Below are positions 1 through 10,015 of a DNA stretch of 64,000 bases, in pieces. Below the pieces are notes generated by a model, which was given only the letters and a program-made list of their open reading frames with translations, was not told where the DNA came from and searched no databases. Where the stretch lies: NCBI RefSeq assembly GCF_019166065.1, contig NZ_JAHTBN010000002.1, positions 248,001 through 312,000 on the forward strand, read 5' to 3'. The translations under genes and the position numbers were made by a program. The stretch is from Candidimonas humi. Lineage in GTDB: Bacteria > Pseudomonadota > Gammaproteobacteria > Burkholderiales > Burkholderiaceae_B. Each line of letters begins with the position of its first letter. The stretch's first letter is position 1.

Positions 1-691
1 CACGTTCACGCTGGCCAACTACCACACCATATTCACCGACGGCCGCGAGGTCATCGTCGACACGCTGATCATCGCCGCCATCGCCACTCCGCTGGGCGGG
101 CTGTACGGCATGCTGGTCGGCTACCTGGTCGCGCGCCGCAAGTTCGTCGGCAGGCACGTGCTGGAAGTCACGACCATGCTCAACTACGCCCTGCCCGGCA
201 CCATCATCGGGATCGCCTACCTGCTGGCCTTCAACGACCCGCCGGTCGAACTCACCGGCACCGCGTTCATCCTGATCGCCTGCTATATTTTCCGCTACAG
301 TCCCACCGGCATACGCGCCACCGTGGCGCTGCTGCACCAGATAGACCCCAGCCTCGAAGAAGCCTCGGAAAGCCTGGGCGCAAGCAGCAGCCGCACCTTC
401 CGGCGCATCACCTTGCCGCTGGTCATGCCGGCGTTCTTCACCGGGCTGGGCGTGATGTTCATCCGTTCCATGACCGCGATCAGCGCCACCATCTTCCTGA
501 TATCCATCAGCTGGAACCTGATCACCGTGCGCATCCTGGAAAACATGACGGAACTCGCGCTGGGGCCGGCCGCGGCCTTTTCGGTGCTGGTGGTCGTCGT
601 GGTATATGTAGTGCTGATGCTGGTTGCGCGAGCGCTGGCCAGCCTGCGCACGCAACAGGGCGGGCGCATCGAGAACATCCTGGGAGGCTGA
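1..691 (+). CDS. ABC transporter permease, C-terminal part (Fbp/Pot-like)
   Basis: Partial gene entering from the left edge; the frame is open from base 2. The 230 visible residues form a binding-protein-dependent transport permease domain with several hydrophobic segments and an EAA-type loop (EEASESLGASSSRTFRRITLP) that docks on the ATPase. The style resembles FbpB/AfuB ferric-iron permeases and PotB/C-like systems. The ATPase gene follows about 70 bases downstream on the same strand. The binding protein would lie outside the window, so the substrate cannot be named: ferric iron, polyamine, phosphonate or sugar phosphate are all possible. Confidence 0.85.
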   Translation, partial: TFTLANYHTIFTDGREVIVDTLIIAAIATPLGGLYGMLVGYLVARRKFVGRHVLEVTTMLNYALPGTIIGIAYLLAFNDPPVELTGTAFILIACYIFRYSPTGIRATVALLHQIDPSLEEASESLGASSSRTFRRITLPLVMPAFFTGLGVMFIRSMTAISATIFLISISWNLITVRILENMTELALGPAAAFSVLVVVVVYVVLMLVARALASLRTQQGGRIENILGG

Positions 692-761
692 GCCGGCCCG
701 GCACGCCCGGCGCCCGCGCCGCGGGCCGCCGCTCCCCACGCAACGAGGATATACCCGAAAG

Positions 762-1859
762 ATGGCAAGCATCCCCACCCCTCAACCCGTGCCCATCCGC
801 CTGGAAGGCATCGTCAAGCGCTTCGACCACAACGTCAAGGGGCGCATCGCCGCGGTCGACAACGTCGATATCTCCGTGGCGCCCGGCGAACTGCTCACGC
901 TGCTGGGCCCCTCGGGCTGCGGCAAGACCACGACGCTGCGCATGATCGCCGGCTTCGAGCACCCCACCGAAGGGTCCATCTTCATCGGCGACCACGACGT
1001 CACGCGGCTGCGCGCCAATGAACGCAATATCGGCTTCGTGTTCCAGAACTACGCGATATTCCCGCACCTGTCGGTGTTCGAGAACGTGGCCTACGGCCTG
1101 CGGGTGCAGGGCCGGCCCGAAGCCGAGATCCGTTCCGCAGTGGAACAAGTGCTCGACCTGGTGGGCCTGGGCGGCTACGGCACCCAGCAGCCGCACCAGC
1201 TTTCGGGCGGCGAGCAGCAGCGCATCGCACTGGCGCGCGCCATCGTGTTCCAGCCGCGCATCCTGATGTTCGACGAACCGCTGTCGAACCTGGACGCCAA
1301 GCTGCGCGGCCAGATGCGCGGCGAAATCCGCGAACTGCAGAAGCGCCTGGGCATCACCACCGTGTATGTCACGCACGACCAGGAAGAGGCCATGGCCATC
1401 TCGGACCGCATCGCGGTCATGAACCACGGCTCGGTGGTGCAGATCGACACCGCCGAGGCCCTGTACGCGCGCCCCTGCAATGCCTTCATGGCCAATTTCA
1501 TCGGCAAGTCCAACCTGCTGCCTGGGCAGGTACTGCAGGCCGACGCGCGCGGCGCGCAAGTGCGCGTGCTGGACCAGACGCTGCAATGCCTGCAGGCCGC
1601 GCCCGAAGTGCGCGCGGGCGACGCCGTCCGGGTCGTGGTGCGCCCCGAGCAGATATCGCTCGCACCGGGCGGCGGCCCGGGTTCGGCCAGCGTGATCTCG
1701 CGCACCTTCCTGGGCGAAAAGACCGAATATCAGGTGCAGGCCGGCACGGCCACGCTGCATGCGGTCGCCTATGGCGCGGGGGCGTCCGCCCGGCTCGCCG
1801 AAGGCCAGGCCGTGCAGGTAGTGCTGCCTGCCGAGGGCAACGCCATCATCCGCGACTGA
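762..1859 (+). CDS. ABC transporter ATP-binding protein (FbpC/PotA-like)
   Basis: ATPase of 365 residues energising the upstream permease at the inner membrane. Walker A GPSGCGKTT lies at about 49-57, the Q-loop at 95, the signature LSGGEQQ at 147-153, Walker B ILMFDEP at 167-173 and the switch His at about 205. The last ~100 residues look like a TOBE-type regulatory domain, as in CUT1/FbpC/PotA ATPases. I chose ATG 762 because GAGGAT lies just upstream and the protein then starts in the normal place; an open frame extends further 5' without family similarity. The substrate is unresolved. The neighbouring DeoR-type regulator is convergent and may or may not control it. Confidence 0.88.
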   Translation: MASIPTPQPVPIRLEGIVKRFDHNVKGRIAAVDNVDISVAPGELLTLLGPSGCGKTTTLRMIAGFEHPTEGSIFIGDHDVTRLRANERNIGFVFQNYAIFPHLSVFENVAYGLRVQGRPEAEIRSAVEQVLDLVGLGGYGTQQPHQLSGGEQQRIALARAIVFQPRILMFDEPLSNLDAKLRGQMRGEIRELQKRLGITTVYVTHDQEEAMAISDRIAVMNHGSVVQIDTAEALYARPCNAFMANFIGKSNLLPGQVLQADARGAQVRVLDQTLQCLQAAPEVRAGDAVRVVVRPEQISLAPGGGPGSASVISRTFLGEKTEYQVQAGTATLHAVAYGAGASARLAEGQAVQVVLPAEGNAIIRD

Positions 1860-1982
1860 CTCCGTCTCCGCATCGGCCGCACACGCGTATGCGAAACGCG
1901 GCTGATAGACACGACACGGCGTAGCACGCGTAGCCGGCAAGGCACGCGGCCGGTCCGGCGCAATCGACCCGAAATGCTGCCT

Positions 1983-2020
1983 GCAAACAAAGGCGCCCCC
2001 GAAACCCGGAGACAGGCGCT
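1983..2020 (-). terminator. possible intrinsic terminator of the DeoR gene
   Basis: On the minus strand a GCGCC...GGCGC stem with a GC-rich loop begins at the TAG stop codon and is followed by a T-rich run (CTTTGTTTG). The stem is short, so the call is weak. Confidence 0.3.
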
Positions 2021-2720
2021 ATTTGTCGTGTTCGGTGATGACCGCGTCGAACGATTCGATGCGGGCGAAGCGTATCGGCCGGCGCTGGCCGAACTTGCTC
2101 GAGTCGGCCACCAGGTAGCTGCGGTCCGCCATCTTCATGGCCTGCTGCTTGACGGCTTTTTCGTGCGGGTTCCAGCAGCTCACGCCATACTCGCGATCGA
2201 CGCCGCCGGCCGAGATGAAGGCGGTGTTCACCCCCTTGTCGGCCAGGGCGGCCAGCGCCTCTTCGCCGCCGAACGAATCCGAGGACGACATGTACCAGCC
2301 GCCCAGCAGCAGCAAGCGCACATTAGGCTTGCGCTTGAGGATCTCCGCCGCGGCCAGGGAATAGCAGATCACCGTCAGGCGCAGCTCGTCGGGGATCAGT
2401 TGCGCCAGCGCCAGCATGGTGGTGCCGCAATCGACGAATATCGTGTCGCGCTCGCGCACATGGCGCAGGGCGCTGCGGCATGCCGCCTTTTTCGCCGCCG
2501 CGTAGTGGTCTTTCTCGGACTCGAACAAATAGCCCGAGGCCGCCTGCCGCGCCCAGGCCACATAACCCCCCAGGCAGGCGAAAGTATCCGCGTGCCGCGC
2601 GAGATCGCGGCGCACGGTCATCGGCGACACGCCCAGGCGCCGCGCCACCTCGTTCAGGTGCGTGGCGCCCTGCTCGGACAACAGCTTCGACAGGGCCTGG
2701 ATGCGCTGGGCTTTTTCCAT
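2019..2720 (-). CDS. DeoR family transcriptional regulator
   Basis: DNA-binding repressor of 233 residues. The N-terminal winged helix (about residues 5-55) has the DeoR HTH with SPMTVRRDL. The C-terminal sugar-phosphate-sensor (DeoRC) domain has the conserved IFVDCGTTM motif that binds phosphorylated effectors, and later AFISAGGVD. The start at 2720 (MEKAQRIQ...) is preferred over upstream in-frame starts because it gives the usual DeoR length. It stands alone on the minus strand between the ABC operon and the Bug gene. The target is inferred to be a nearby sugar or phosphate-ester uptake system. Confidence 0.85.
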   Translation of the reverse strand: MEKAQRIQALSKLLSEQGATHLNEVARRLGVSPMTVRRDLARHADTFACLGGYVAWARQAASGYLFESEKDHYAAAKKAACRSALRHVRERDTIFVDCGTTMLALAQLIPDELRLTVICYSLAAAEILKRKPNVRLLLLGGWYMSSSDSFGGEEALAALADKGVNTAFISAGGVDREYGVSCWNPHEKAVKQQAMKMADRSYLVADSSKFGQRRPIRFARIESFDAVITEHDK

Positions 2721-2839
2721 GGCGGTCCGGCGTATGGTGAGATTGAATGGCCAGGCCATTCTACGCCATGCGCGCCGTGCAACCGGGTAAAAGGCTTCCC
2801 GCGCCGCGACTCGGGATAAAACCAAATCCTGGACTTGGC

Positions 2840-3823
2840 TCAGTTCACGTGAATCCCCGCGCTGCGGATGACTTCGCCGAAGCGCTTGGACTCAGCCGCC
2901 ACGTAATTGGCCAGCTCCGCTGGCGTGCTACCCACCGCATCGATGCCCAAGCGCTCCAGTTGAGCCTTGACGTCCGGCGATTGCAGCGCGGTTGCGACAC
3001 CCGCCTGGATTTTCTGCAATACGGCCTCGGACGTACCAGCAGGCGCGAAAAGACCAAACCATGTGGTCACCTGGTAGCCGGGCAGCGTCTCGGCAATGGC
3101 CGGTACACCGGGCGCCGCCGCGGTGCGCGCGGCGCTGCTCACCGCCAAGGCCCTTATTTGACCGGATTTCACGTACGGTTTAAGCACGGGAAGATTCCCG
3201 ATCGTCATCGACACGTCTCCGGTGAGCAGGGCCTGCACGGAAGGGGCATCCCCTTTGTATGGAACATGCAGTATCTTGATTCCAGCCATATGGGCGAATA
3301 GTTCCGAGGCGATATGAACCGACGTGCCCACCCCCGCGGAGCTGAAGCTGACTTTCCCTGGATGCGCCTTGGCGTAGGCGATCAACTCGGGCACCGATTT
3401 CACGGGCAGCGAAGGCGTTACCGCCAACAAGTTGGGAGCAGAGCCTACCAGGCTGATTGGAGCGAGGTCTTTGACTGGATCGTAAGGCAGTTTGCGCAAA
3501 TGCGGCGCAATGGTCAGCGCGCCGGTTACACCCAGTACCAGGTTGTAGCCATCGGGGCGAGACTTGGCGACCGTCTCGACGCCGATCGCCCCACCTGCCC
3601 CGCTCTTGTTTTCGACGATCACCGGCTGCCCCCAGGCTTGGGACAGGCGCTGCGCAAGGATGCGCCCCAAGAGATCAGCCGTACCGCCGGCAGGATAGGG
3701 AACCGTCAGTTTCACGGGGCGGTCGGGGTAGGCGGCAGCCGCCGGTGCCGAGACGCAGGCCACGGAAAACACCGCGCACGCTGCGGCACGGACCATCCAG
3801 ATACGGCGAGATATGGAATGCAT
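2840..3823 (-). CDS. Bug/TctC family periplasmic substrate-binding protein
   Basis: Exported receptor of 327 residues from the Bordetella uptake gene (tripartite tricarboxylate) family, which binds carboxylates. A Sec signal peptide covers about residues 1-30 (hydrophobic run, then APAAAAYPDRPVKL). Mature-domain hallmarks are YPAGGTADLLGR, ENKSGAGGAIG and VPYKGDAPSVQALL. ATG 3823 has AAGGGG upstream at good distance and gives a normal signal peptide, so a longer reading to 3862 is rejected. It is followed upstream on the same strand by the FAH-family and RidA genes, suggesting uptake plus catabolism of one carboxylate. No TctA/TctB membrane partners are nearby. Confidence 0.9.
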   Translation of the reverse strand: MHSISRRIWMVRAAACAVFSVACVSAPAAAAYPDRPVKLTVPYPAGGTADLLGRILAQRLSQAWGQPVIVENKSGAGGAIGVETVAKSRPDGYNLVLGVTGALTIAPHLRKLPYDPVKDLAPISLVGSAPNLLAVTPSLPVKSVPELIAYAKAHPGKVSFSSAGVGTSVHIASELFAHMAGIKILHVPYKGDAPSVQALLTGDVSMTIGNLPVLKPYVKSGQIRALAVSSAARTAAAPGVPAIAETLPGYQVTTWFGLFAPAGTSEAVLQKIQAGVATALQSPDVKAQLERLGIDAVGSTPAELANYVAAESKRFGEVIRSAGIHVN

Positions 3824-3917
3824 GAAAGTCCCCTTCGTTGTAGGAATTGCCAGGCCGGACATTCCAGCCCGAGCCCAGGCCGCTCAAAGCGGCGGTAGAT
3901 CCAGGAAGCCACTGGCC

Positions 3918-4778
3918 CTAGCGAGCTTGTCCTTCCTTGACGACTGTATTGCGCAACGTGCCGATCCCCTCGATTTCCACTTCCACGACGTCGCCATGGC
4001 GCATCCATACCGGAGGATCCCGGCGCAGGCCGACTCCACCGGGTGTACCCGTCACAATGACATCGCCAGGCTCGAGCGCGGTAAAGGTAGAAATGAAACT
4101 AATGAGTTCAGCGGTCGAAAACATCATCAAATCGGTGGTGGTGCGCTGCATTTCCCGGCCGTTGAGGCGACAGGCCAGGCTCAACGCGCTCTCCGGGGGC
4201 AGCTCGTCGGCGGTGACCAGCCACGGCCCGAACGCCCCGGTAGCAGGGAAATTCTTGCCGGGTGTCCATTGCGGCGTCGCCAGTTGCCAGTCACGCACGG
4301 ACCCGTCGTTGTAGCAAGACATGCCCGCGACGTGCGACAACGCCTGCTCTACCGGAATGCGTCGTCCGGCGCGGCCTATGACTACCGCTAGCTCGGCTTC
4401 AAAGTCGAACTGTTCGGACTCTGCAGGGCAAACCATGGGCTGGCCGTGCCCCACCTGCGATTGCGGCAGGCGCAAGAACAGCGTAGGTACGGCCGATTCG
4501 GGCTTGTGCTTGCCCTCCAGCCGGTGCGCAAGATAATTCAGTCCCGCACACACGATTTTTCCTGGGTTGGGGATCACCGGCAGCAGTGTCAAGTCGGCCA
4601 GATCATGATCGACGCTCGCGGTCTGCGCTGCCGCCTCGGCCTGCGCCAGGGCCTGCGCGCGTAGCACGCCGAGCAGGTCTGGGAAGCCAGGCAGACGCGC
4701 CCCCAGGTCCACCACTCCATCCTCGCGCAGCGCCCCATAGCTCACCCGGCCGGCCGCGACGAACGACAACAACTTCAT
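3918..4778 (-). CDS. Fumarylacetoacetate hydrolase family protein
   Basis: Protein of 286 residues with an N-terminal cap and a C-terminal FAH fold. The metal-site signature FDFEAELAVVIG and the segment VRDWQLATPQWTPGKNF are typical of the 2-hydroxyhepta-2,4-diene-1,7-dioate isomerase / acylpyruvase / 2,4-didehydro-3-deoxyrhamnonate hydrolase group, which cleave C-C bonds in 2,4-diketo acids. GGGAGAAA precedes ATG 4778. It sits between a RidA gene and a Bug receptor on the same strand, probably one catabolic operon. The exact substrate cannot be read from sequence. Confidence 0.88.
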   Translation of the reverse strand: MKLLSFVAAGRVSYGALREDGVVDLGARLPGFPDLLGVLRAQALAQAEAAAQTASVDHDLADLTLLPVIPNPGKIVCAGLNYLAHRLEGKHKPESAVPTLFLRLPQSQVGHGQPMVCPAESEQFDFEAELAVVIGRAGRRIPVEQALSHVAGMSCYNDGSVRDWQLATPQWTPGKNFPATGAFGPWLVTADELPPESALSLACRLNGREMQRTTTDLMMFSTAELISFISTFTALEPGDVIVTGTPGGVGLRRDPPVWMRHGDVVEVEIEGIGTLRNTVVKEGQAR

Positions 4779-4861
4779 CGTAATTTCTCCCTGGTTCGGA
4801 TCGGCGCATGGATTCCGAGCGGTCCGGCGCCAGGATTGCTCCGAAAAAAACGAGATCGGAA

Positions 4862-5272
4862 TCAGGCTTGGCCACTTCCTGCATATGCCTGTACTTGAAT
4901 TTCCAGACGAATTTCCGGATTGGCAAGGCCGGCCACCTGCACAAGCGTCGAGCAGGGAAAGTCGCCAGTGAAGAACTCTTTCCGGGCGCGCCAGATGGCC
5001 TGGTTGTCCGCCATGTGCGTGACGAAGATCGTCATGTTCACCACGTCAGCCATGGAGGCACTCGCGGCTTCGAGGCAATGCTTGATCTTGCCGAAGATGA
5101 CCTTGGCTTGGTTGTAGGCGTCATCGGGATACTGGATTTCCTTGAGATCGTTGGCTCGTGCCGTGAAGCCCGAAAGCCAGATCATGTCGCCGACGCGCAG
5201 GCAGTTGGACCAGTGTCCGGGGGGATACTCCGCGACGTGCGGAGAGATGAAGCGTTGCTTTTTCTGGGCCAT
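4862..5272 (-). CDS. RidA family protein (YjgF/YER057c/UK114)
   Basis: Small enzyme of 136 residues from the Rid family, which deaminates reactive enamine/imine intermediates. The C-terminal block ANPEIRLEIQVQAYA keeps the arginine that binds the carboxylate of the imino acid, and the central MADVVNMTIFVTHM motif is typical. AAGGAG precedes ATG 5272. It is probably the first gene of the operon RidA - FAH - Bug, transcribed leftward and divergent from the LysR gene. It is more likely a pathway-specific RidA subgroup member than the housekeeping RidA. Confidence 0.85.
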   Translation of the reverse strand: MAQKKQRFISPHVAEYPPGHWSNCLRVGDMIWLSGFTARANDLKEIQYPDDAYNQAKVIFGKIKHCLEAASASMADVVNMTIFVTHMADNQAIWRARKEFFTGDFPCSTLVQVAGLANPEIRLEIQVQAYAGSGQA

Positions 5273-5432
5273 GGGATTCTCCTTGGAAAGGCCTGTTGTT
5301 TGGAATCGGCCTCTCTGGCGCCAAGCCCGGAAGGCTTGGAAGCGGATGCTCTGCTGAGGCCGATAACGTCGGTAAGCAAATTATTGGCCCTTTCGTCCCA
5401 TAACTCCTAATGACATTTGAATGGATTCGATA

Positions 5433-5446
5433 TAACCTCTTGGTTA
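5433..5446. promoter_or_regulatory. candidate LysR operator
   Basis: Inverted repeat TAACC-TCTT-GGTTA, embedded in a T-N11-A arrangement, lies in the divergent region between the RidA operon and the LysR gene, about 40 bases upstream of the LysR start. LysR regulators typically bind such sites to autoregulate and activate the divergent operon. No binding evidence. Confidence 0.45.
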
Positions 5447-5484
5447 ATACATGCTGACGTACGAAACCTGATGGCGAATTCCCG

Positions 5485-6468
5485 ATGAATCTGACCGATC
5501 GCTACATGCGCGGCCATTTGAAACTTCGACACCTGCAGCTCCTGGTGGCGCTGGACGATTTGCGCAGCGTCGGCCGCGTGGCGGCTTACCTGAATGTGTC
5601 GCAGCCCGCCGTCTCCAAGACGCTCACGGGGCTGGAGCAAGGCTTGAATGCGACGCTCTTCTATCGCGGCGGACGCGGGATGGAGCCCACCGAGCACGGA
5701 CAGGTGCTGCTGCGCCACGCGCGAGAAATCCTTGGCCGCCTCAATCAGGCCAAAGAAGAATTGCTGGATCTGAGCGAAGGACGCATGACGCGCTTGCATG
5801 TCGGCATTCTTCCGGCCGCCTCGATCCAGCTCATCCCGCGTCTGATCAGCAGATTGGCATCGACCACACCTGCTGTTGCCATCTCGGTACGTGAGGGGAC
5901 CATGGGGAGCTTGCTGCCAGCCATGCGAGCCGGGGAGCTGGATATGGCGGTAGGGCTGCTGCCCGCAGGCCTGCCGATCGAACTTTCGTCCGAGATTCTG
6001 TATGACGACCGCATCGTAGCAGTGGTGCGCCCGGAACATCCGCTCGCACAATGCGATGCCTTCGCAAGGCAGGACATTGCCGGCTATCCGCTGCTGCTGC
6101 CGCCGCAAGGCTCAATATTGCGTACCCCCATCGACGCCTATCTCTCCGAGTACGGCCTCGAGCTGCCGCGCCAGCATGTAGAGTCGGTTTCCACGTTGAC
6201 CAACATCGGCGTCTTGCAGTACAGCGACAGCGTGGCATTCCTGTCGGCGGAGATGGCGCGGCACTATGTCGCGCAGGGCGCCCTCAAGGTGCTGCCCTTG
6301 AATATTTCCCAGCTTACGCTACACGTAGGGCTGAGCTGGATGACGGATCGCGGCGAGTCCGTGGCAGTGACTCTGCTGCGGCGCCTGCTGCATGAAACCT
6401 GCCAAGAAATGCAGCCCGCCATGCAGGCGTTTCGCACGCAACTGGAAACGGCGATGGCTAGCGATTAG
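5485..6468 (+). CDS. LysR family transcriptional regulator
   Basis: Protein of 327 residues. The N-terminal winged HTH (about 13-72) contains VAAYLNVSQPAVSKTLTGLE, and a periplasmic-binding-like effector domain fills the rest. The N-terminal style (RYMRGHLKLRHLQLLVALDD) resembles the GbpR/CatR-like subgroup that regulates sugar or aromatic catabolism. It is divergent from the RidA-FAH-Bug operon, with a palindrome in the 212-base gap, so it is the likely regulator of that operon. The last codons converge on the terminator of the ribosomal cluster. Confidence 0.88.
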   Translation: MNLTDRYMRGHLKLRHLQLLVALDDLRSVGRVAAYLNVSQPAVSKTLTGLEQGLNATLFYRGGRGMEPTEHGQVLLRHAREILGRLNQAKEELLDLSEGRMTRLHVGILPAASIQLIPRLISRLASTTPAVAISVREGTMGSLLPAMRAGELDMAVGLLPAGLPIELSSEILYDDRIVAVVRPEHPLAQCDAFARQDIAGYPLLLPPQGSILRTPIDAYLSEYGLELPRQHVESVSTLTNIGVLQYSDSVAFLSAEMARHYVAQGALKVLPLNISQLTLHVGLSWMTDRGESVAVTLLRRLLHETCQEMQPAMQAFRTQLETAMASD

Positions 6469-6523
6469 CCTCGCTCCCAGGCACTATCGTTCCGGCCATT
6501 TACGCTTACGCGCCAGGCATCAA

Positions 6524-6551
6524 GTAAAAACCCCGGGACAAGCCCGGGGTT
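6524..6551 (-). terminator. intrinsic terminator after rpsQ
   Basis: On the minus strand a 9-bp GC-rich stem (AACCCCGGG / CCCGGGGTT, 5-base loop) is followed by TTTTT. It lies 23 bases past the rpsQ stop, so the ribosomal transcript ends here. Confidence 0.85.
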
Positions 6552-6574
6552 CGCTTACTGCAAGACGACAAGGA

Positions 6575-6856
6575 TCAGATGATCCGGGCAGCCTCGATCA
6601 GGCGCACGACAGTCCAGGACTTGTCGCGGCTGATGGGGCGGCCTTCGGAAATCTCGACGGTATCGCCCTCGTTGTACTGGTTGGTTTCATCGTGCGCCTT
6701 GTACTTGTTGGAGCGCATGACGATCTTGCCGTACACCGGATGCTTGACGCGGCGTTCGACCTGCACCACCACCGTCTTGTCCATCTTGTTGCTGACGACC
6801 TTGCCGATCAGCGTACGCTGGCGCTTGGCCTGCTGGGTGTTTTGAGTTTCGCTCAT
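6575..6856 (-). CDS. rpsQ: 30S ribosomal protein S17
   Basis: Primary 16S rRNA-binding protein of 93 residues (usual ~84-90). Motifs [22 protein letters not shown] and [19 protein letters not shown] are diagnostic of the OB-fold S17. Last gene of the minus-strand cluster rplC-D-W-B-rpsS-rplV-rpsC-rplP-rpmC-rpsQ; its start is one base after the rpmC stop. Unlike in E. coli, no rplN/spc genes follow: a terminator and a convergent LysR gene come next. Confidence 0.97.
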   Translation of the reverse strand: MSETQNTQQAKRQRTLIGKVVSNKMDKTVVVQVERRVKHPVYGKIVMRSNKYKAHDETNQYNEGDTVEISEGRPISRDKSWTVVRLIEAARII

Positions 6857-6857
6857 G

Positions 6858-7049
6858 TTACTTCCCTGCCTTCTCAGTCATCAGGGTGCGCACGCGCGCG
6901 ATGTCGCGACGCACTTTGCCGAGCTGGCTGGTGTTGGAAAGCTGTTGAGTGGCACGCTGCATGCGCAGGTTGAATTGCGCCTTCAACAGGCTTTCGAGCT
7001 CTTGGCCGAGCTCGGCGGCGTCTTTGGAACGGAGTTCGCTGGCTTTCAT
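6858..7049 (-). CDS. rpmC: 50S ribosomal protein L29
   Basis: Small helical-hairpin protein of 63 residues near the exit tunnel. The N-terminal [19 protein letters not shown] and the internal [12 protein letters not shown] are typical L29 motifs. It lies between rplP and rpsQ with minimal spacing, so it is translationally coupled in the same operon. Confidence 0.96.
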   Translation of the reverse strand: MKASELRSKDAAELGQELESLLKAQFNLRMQRATQQLSNTSQLGKVRRDIARVRTLMTEKAGK

Positions 7050-7058
7050 GAGATCTCC

Positions 7059-7475
<417 letters not shown>

Positions 7476-7477
7476 GT

Positions 7478-8260
7478 TTATTCTCCTTCGGGCGCCGGCG
7501 CAGCGTCCGGCTTGCGAGGACCGCGGCCGCGTCCGCCGGGACGGCGGCCATCGGGACGCTCGCCACGGGGCGCACGGCGCGGACGACGCTCGTCATCGCG
7601 CGGGGCGGCGGTCTCGGGCGGCATTTCGCCGTTGGGCAGCATGTCGCCCTTGTAGACCCAGACCTTGATGCCGATGATGCCGTACGTGGTTTGCGCTTCG
7701 GACGTACCGTAATCGATGTTGGCACGCAGGGTATGCAGGGGCACACGGCCTTCGCGATACCATTCGGTGCGGGCGATTTCGATGCCGTTCAAGCGGCCCG
7801 AGCTCATGATCTTGATGCCCTGGGCGCCCAGGCGCATCGCGTTCTGCATGGCGCGCTTCATGGCGCGGCGGAACATGATGCGCTTTTCGAGCTGCTGGGC
7901 GATCGAGTCGGCGATCAGCTGAGCGTCGGTTTCCGGCTTGCGGATTTCCTCGATGTTGACGTGCACGGGCACGCCCATCAGGCGCTGCAGATCGGACTTG
8001 AGGCTTTCGATGTCCTCGCCGCGCTTGCCGATCACCACGCCCGGACGAGCCGAGTAGATGGTGATGCGCGCATTCTTGGCGGGGCGCTCGATGACCACGC
8101 GGCCGACCGAGGCGCTCTTGAGCTTCTTCTTGAGGTACTCGCGTACGCGGATGTCTTCGGCAAGCATGCCGCCGAAGGCCTTGTCATTGGCGTACCAGCG
8201 CGAGCTCCAGTTGCGGTTGACCGCGAGGCGGAACCCAATCGGGTGTATTTTCTGTCCCAT
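7478..8260 (-). CDS. rpsC: 30S ribosomal protein S3
   Basis: Mature head protein of 260 residues, about 27 longer than the E. coli protein. The N-terminal [12 protein letters not shown], the KH domain ([16 protein letters not shown]) and the C-terminal [20 protein letters not shown] are diagnostic. The extra C-terminal tail is low-complexity, rich in Arg, Pro and Gly, and ends in an acidic PAPEGE. Such tails are common in betaproteobacterial S3. Confidence 0.97.
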   Translation of the reverse strand: MGQKIHPIGFRLAVNRNWSSRWYANDKAFGGMLAEDIRVREYLKKKLKSASVGRVVIERPAKNARITIYSARPGVVIGKRGEDIESLKSDLQRLMGVPVHVNIEEIRKPETDAQLIADSIAQQLEKRIMFRRAMKRAMQNAMRLGAQGIKIMSSGRLNGIEIARTEWYREGRVPLHTLRANIDYGTSEAQTTYGIIGIKVWVYKGDMLPNGEMPPETAAPRDDERRPRRAPRGERPDGRRPGGRGRGPRKPDAAPAPEGE

Positions 8261-8269
8261 TGCGACTCC

Positions 8270-8599
8270 TTAAGCCCCGACCTTGACCACGATGTGGCAG
8301 GTCTGCTTCTCGATACGGTTGCCGCGGCCTTTCGCACGCGCGGAGAAGCGCTTCATCGACTGGGCCTTGTCCACGTAGATGGTGGTGACCTTCAGCTCGT
8401 CGATATCGGCGGCATCGTTGTGCTCGGCGTTGGCGATTGCCGACTCGAGCGCCTTCTTGAGTATGCCGGCGGCCTTCTTGGGGGTGAAAGTCAGGATATT
8501 CAGGGCCTGCGACACCGACTTGCCGCGGATCAGGTCCGCAACCAGGCGAGTCTTCTGCGCCGAAATATGGACTCCACGAATGATAGCTGTAGTTTCCAT
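8270..8599 (-). CDS. rplV: 50S ribosomal protein L22
   Basis: Protein of 109 residues (E. coli 110). The tunnel beta-hairpin segment [21 protein letters not shown] and the N-terminal [17 protein letters not shown] are characteristic. Macrolide-resistance deletions in the hairpin are not evident. Lies between rpsS and rpsC. Confidence 0.97.
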   Translation of the reverse strand: METTAIIRGVHISAQKTRLVADLIRGKSVSQALNILTFTPKKAAGILKKALESAIANAEHNDAADIDELKVTTIYVDKAQSMKRFSARAKGRGNRIEKQTCHIVVKVGA

Positions 8600-8602
8600 C
8601 GC

Positions 8603-8878
8603 TTACCTCTTGGCCTTCTTGTCCGCGGCGTGGCCCTTGAACGTACGGGTCAGCGCGAACTCGCCGAGCTTGTGGCCGACCATGTTCTCGTTGATGTAGA
8701 CGGGAACATGCTGGCGGCCGTTGTGCACGGCAATCGTCAGCCCAATGAACTCGGGCAGGATGGTGGAACGGCGCGACCAGGTTTTGATCGGCTTCTTGTC
8801 CTTGCCTTCGACGGCGGCATCGACCTTTTTGATCAGATGCGCATCGACGAACGGACCTTTCTTGATCGAACGTGACAT
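8603..8878 (-). CDS. rpsS: 30S ribosomal protein S19
   Basis: Protein of 91 residues (E. coli 92). [36 protein letters not shown] and the C-terminal [20 protein letters not shown] cover the whole S19 family profile. Operon position between rplB and rplV is standard. Confidence 0.97.
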   Translation of the reverse strand: MSRSIKKGPFVDAHLIKKVDAAVEGKDKKPIKTWSRRSTILPEFIGLTIAVHNGRQHVPVYINENMVGHKLGEFALTRTFKGHAADKKAKR

Positions 8879-8890
8879 GTTGTTCGCCCC

Positions 8891-9718
<828 letters not shown>

Positions 9719-10015
9719 TTAGTTCACCTCCGTAAAGTCGAGTTCCTGGCCGTCCTTGAGCGAGACATAGGCCTTGCGTTCGTTGCGGCGGCGACCCATA
9801 TAGCGGCCGAAGCGCTTTTCCTTGCCCTTGCGGTTGAGCACCTGCACGGATTCCACTTCCACCTTGAACAGCAGTTCGACGGCGGCCTTGATTTCCGGCT
9901 TGGTGGCGTCGGCAGCGACGCGGAAAGCGACCTGGTGATTTTTTTCAGCGACGAACGTGGCCTTTTCGGTCACGATCGGAGCCAGGATAACTTGCATCAG
10001 TCGTTCGGCGTTCAT
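9719..10015 (-). CDS. rplW: 50S ribosomal protein L23
   Basis: Protein of 98 residues at the tunnel exit, where trigger factor and SRP dock. [20 protein letters not shown] and [21 protein letters not shown] are L23 signatures. I chose ATG 10015, which overlaps the rplD stop as ATGA. A much longer open frame upstream only reads through rplD out of frame. Confidence 0.96.
   Translation of the reverse strand: MNAERLMQVILAPIVTEKATFVAEKNHQVAFRVAADATKPEIKAAVELLFKVEVESVQVLNRKGKEKRFGRYMGRRRNERKAYVSLKDGQELDFTEVN

Noticed and set aside
1-1859. Naming the ABC importer fbpBC (ferric iron)
   Set aside because: The binding protein is outside the window and the neighbouring DeoR regulator does not favour iron; family resemblance alone is insufficient.
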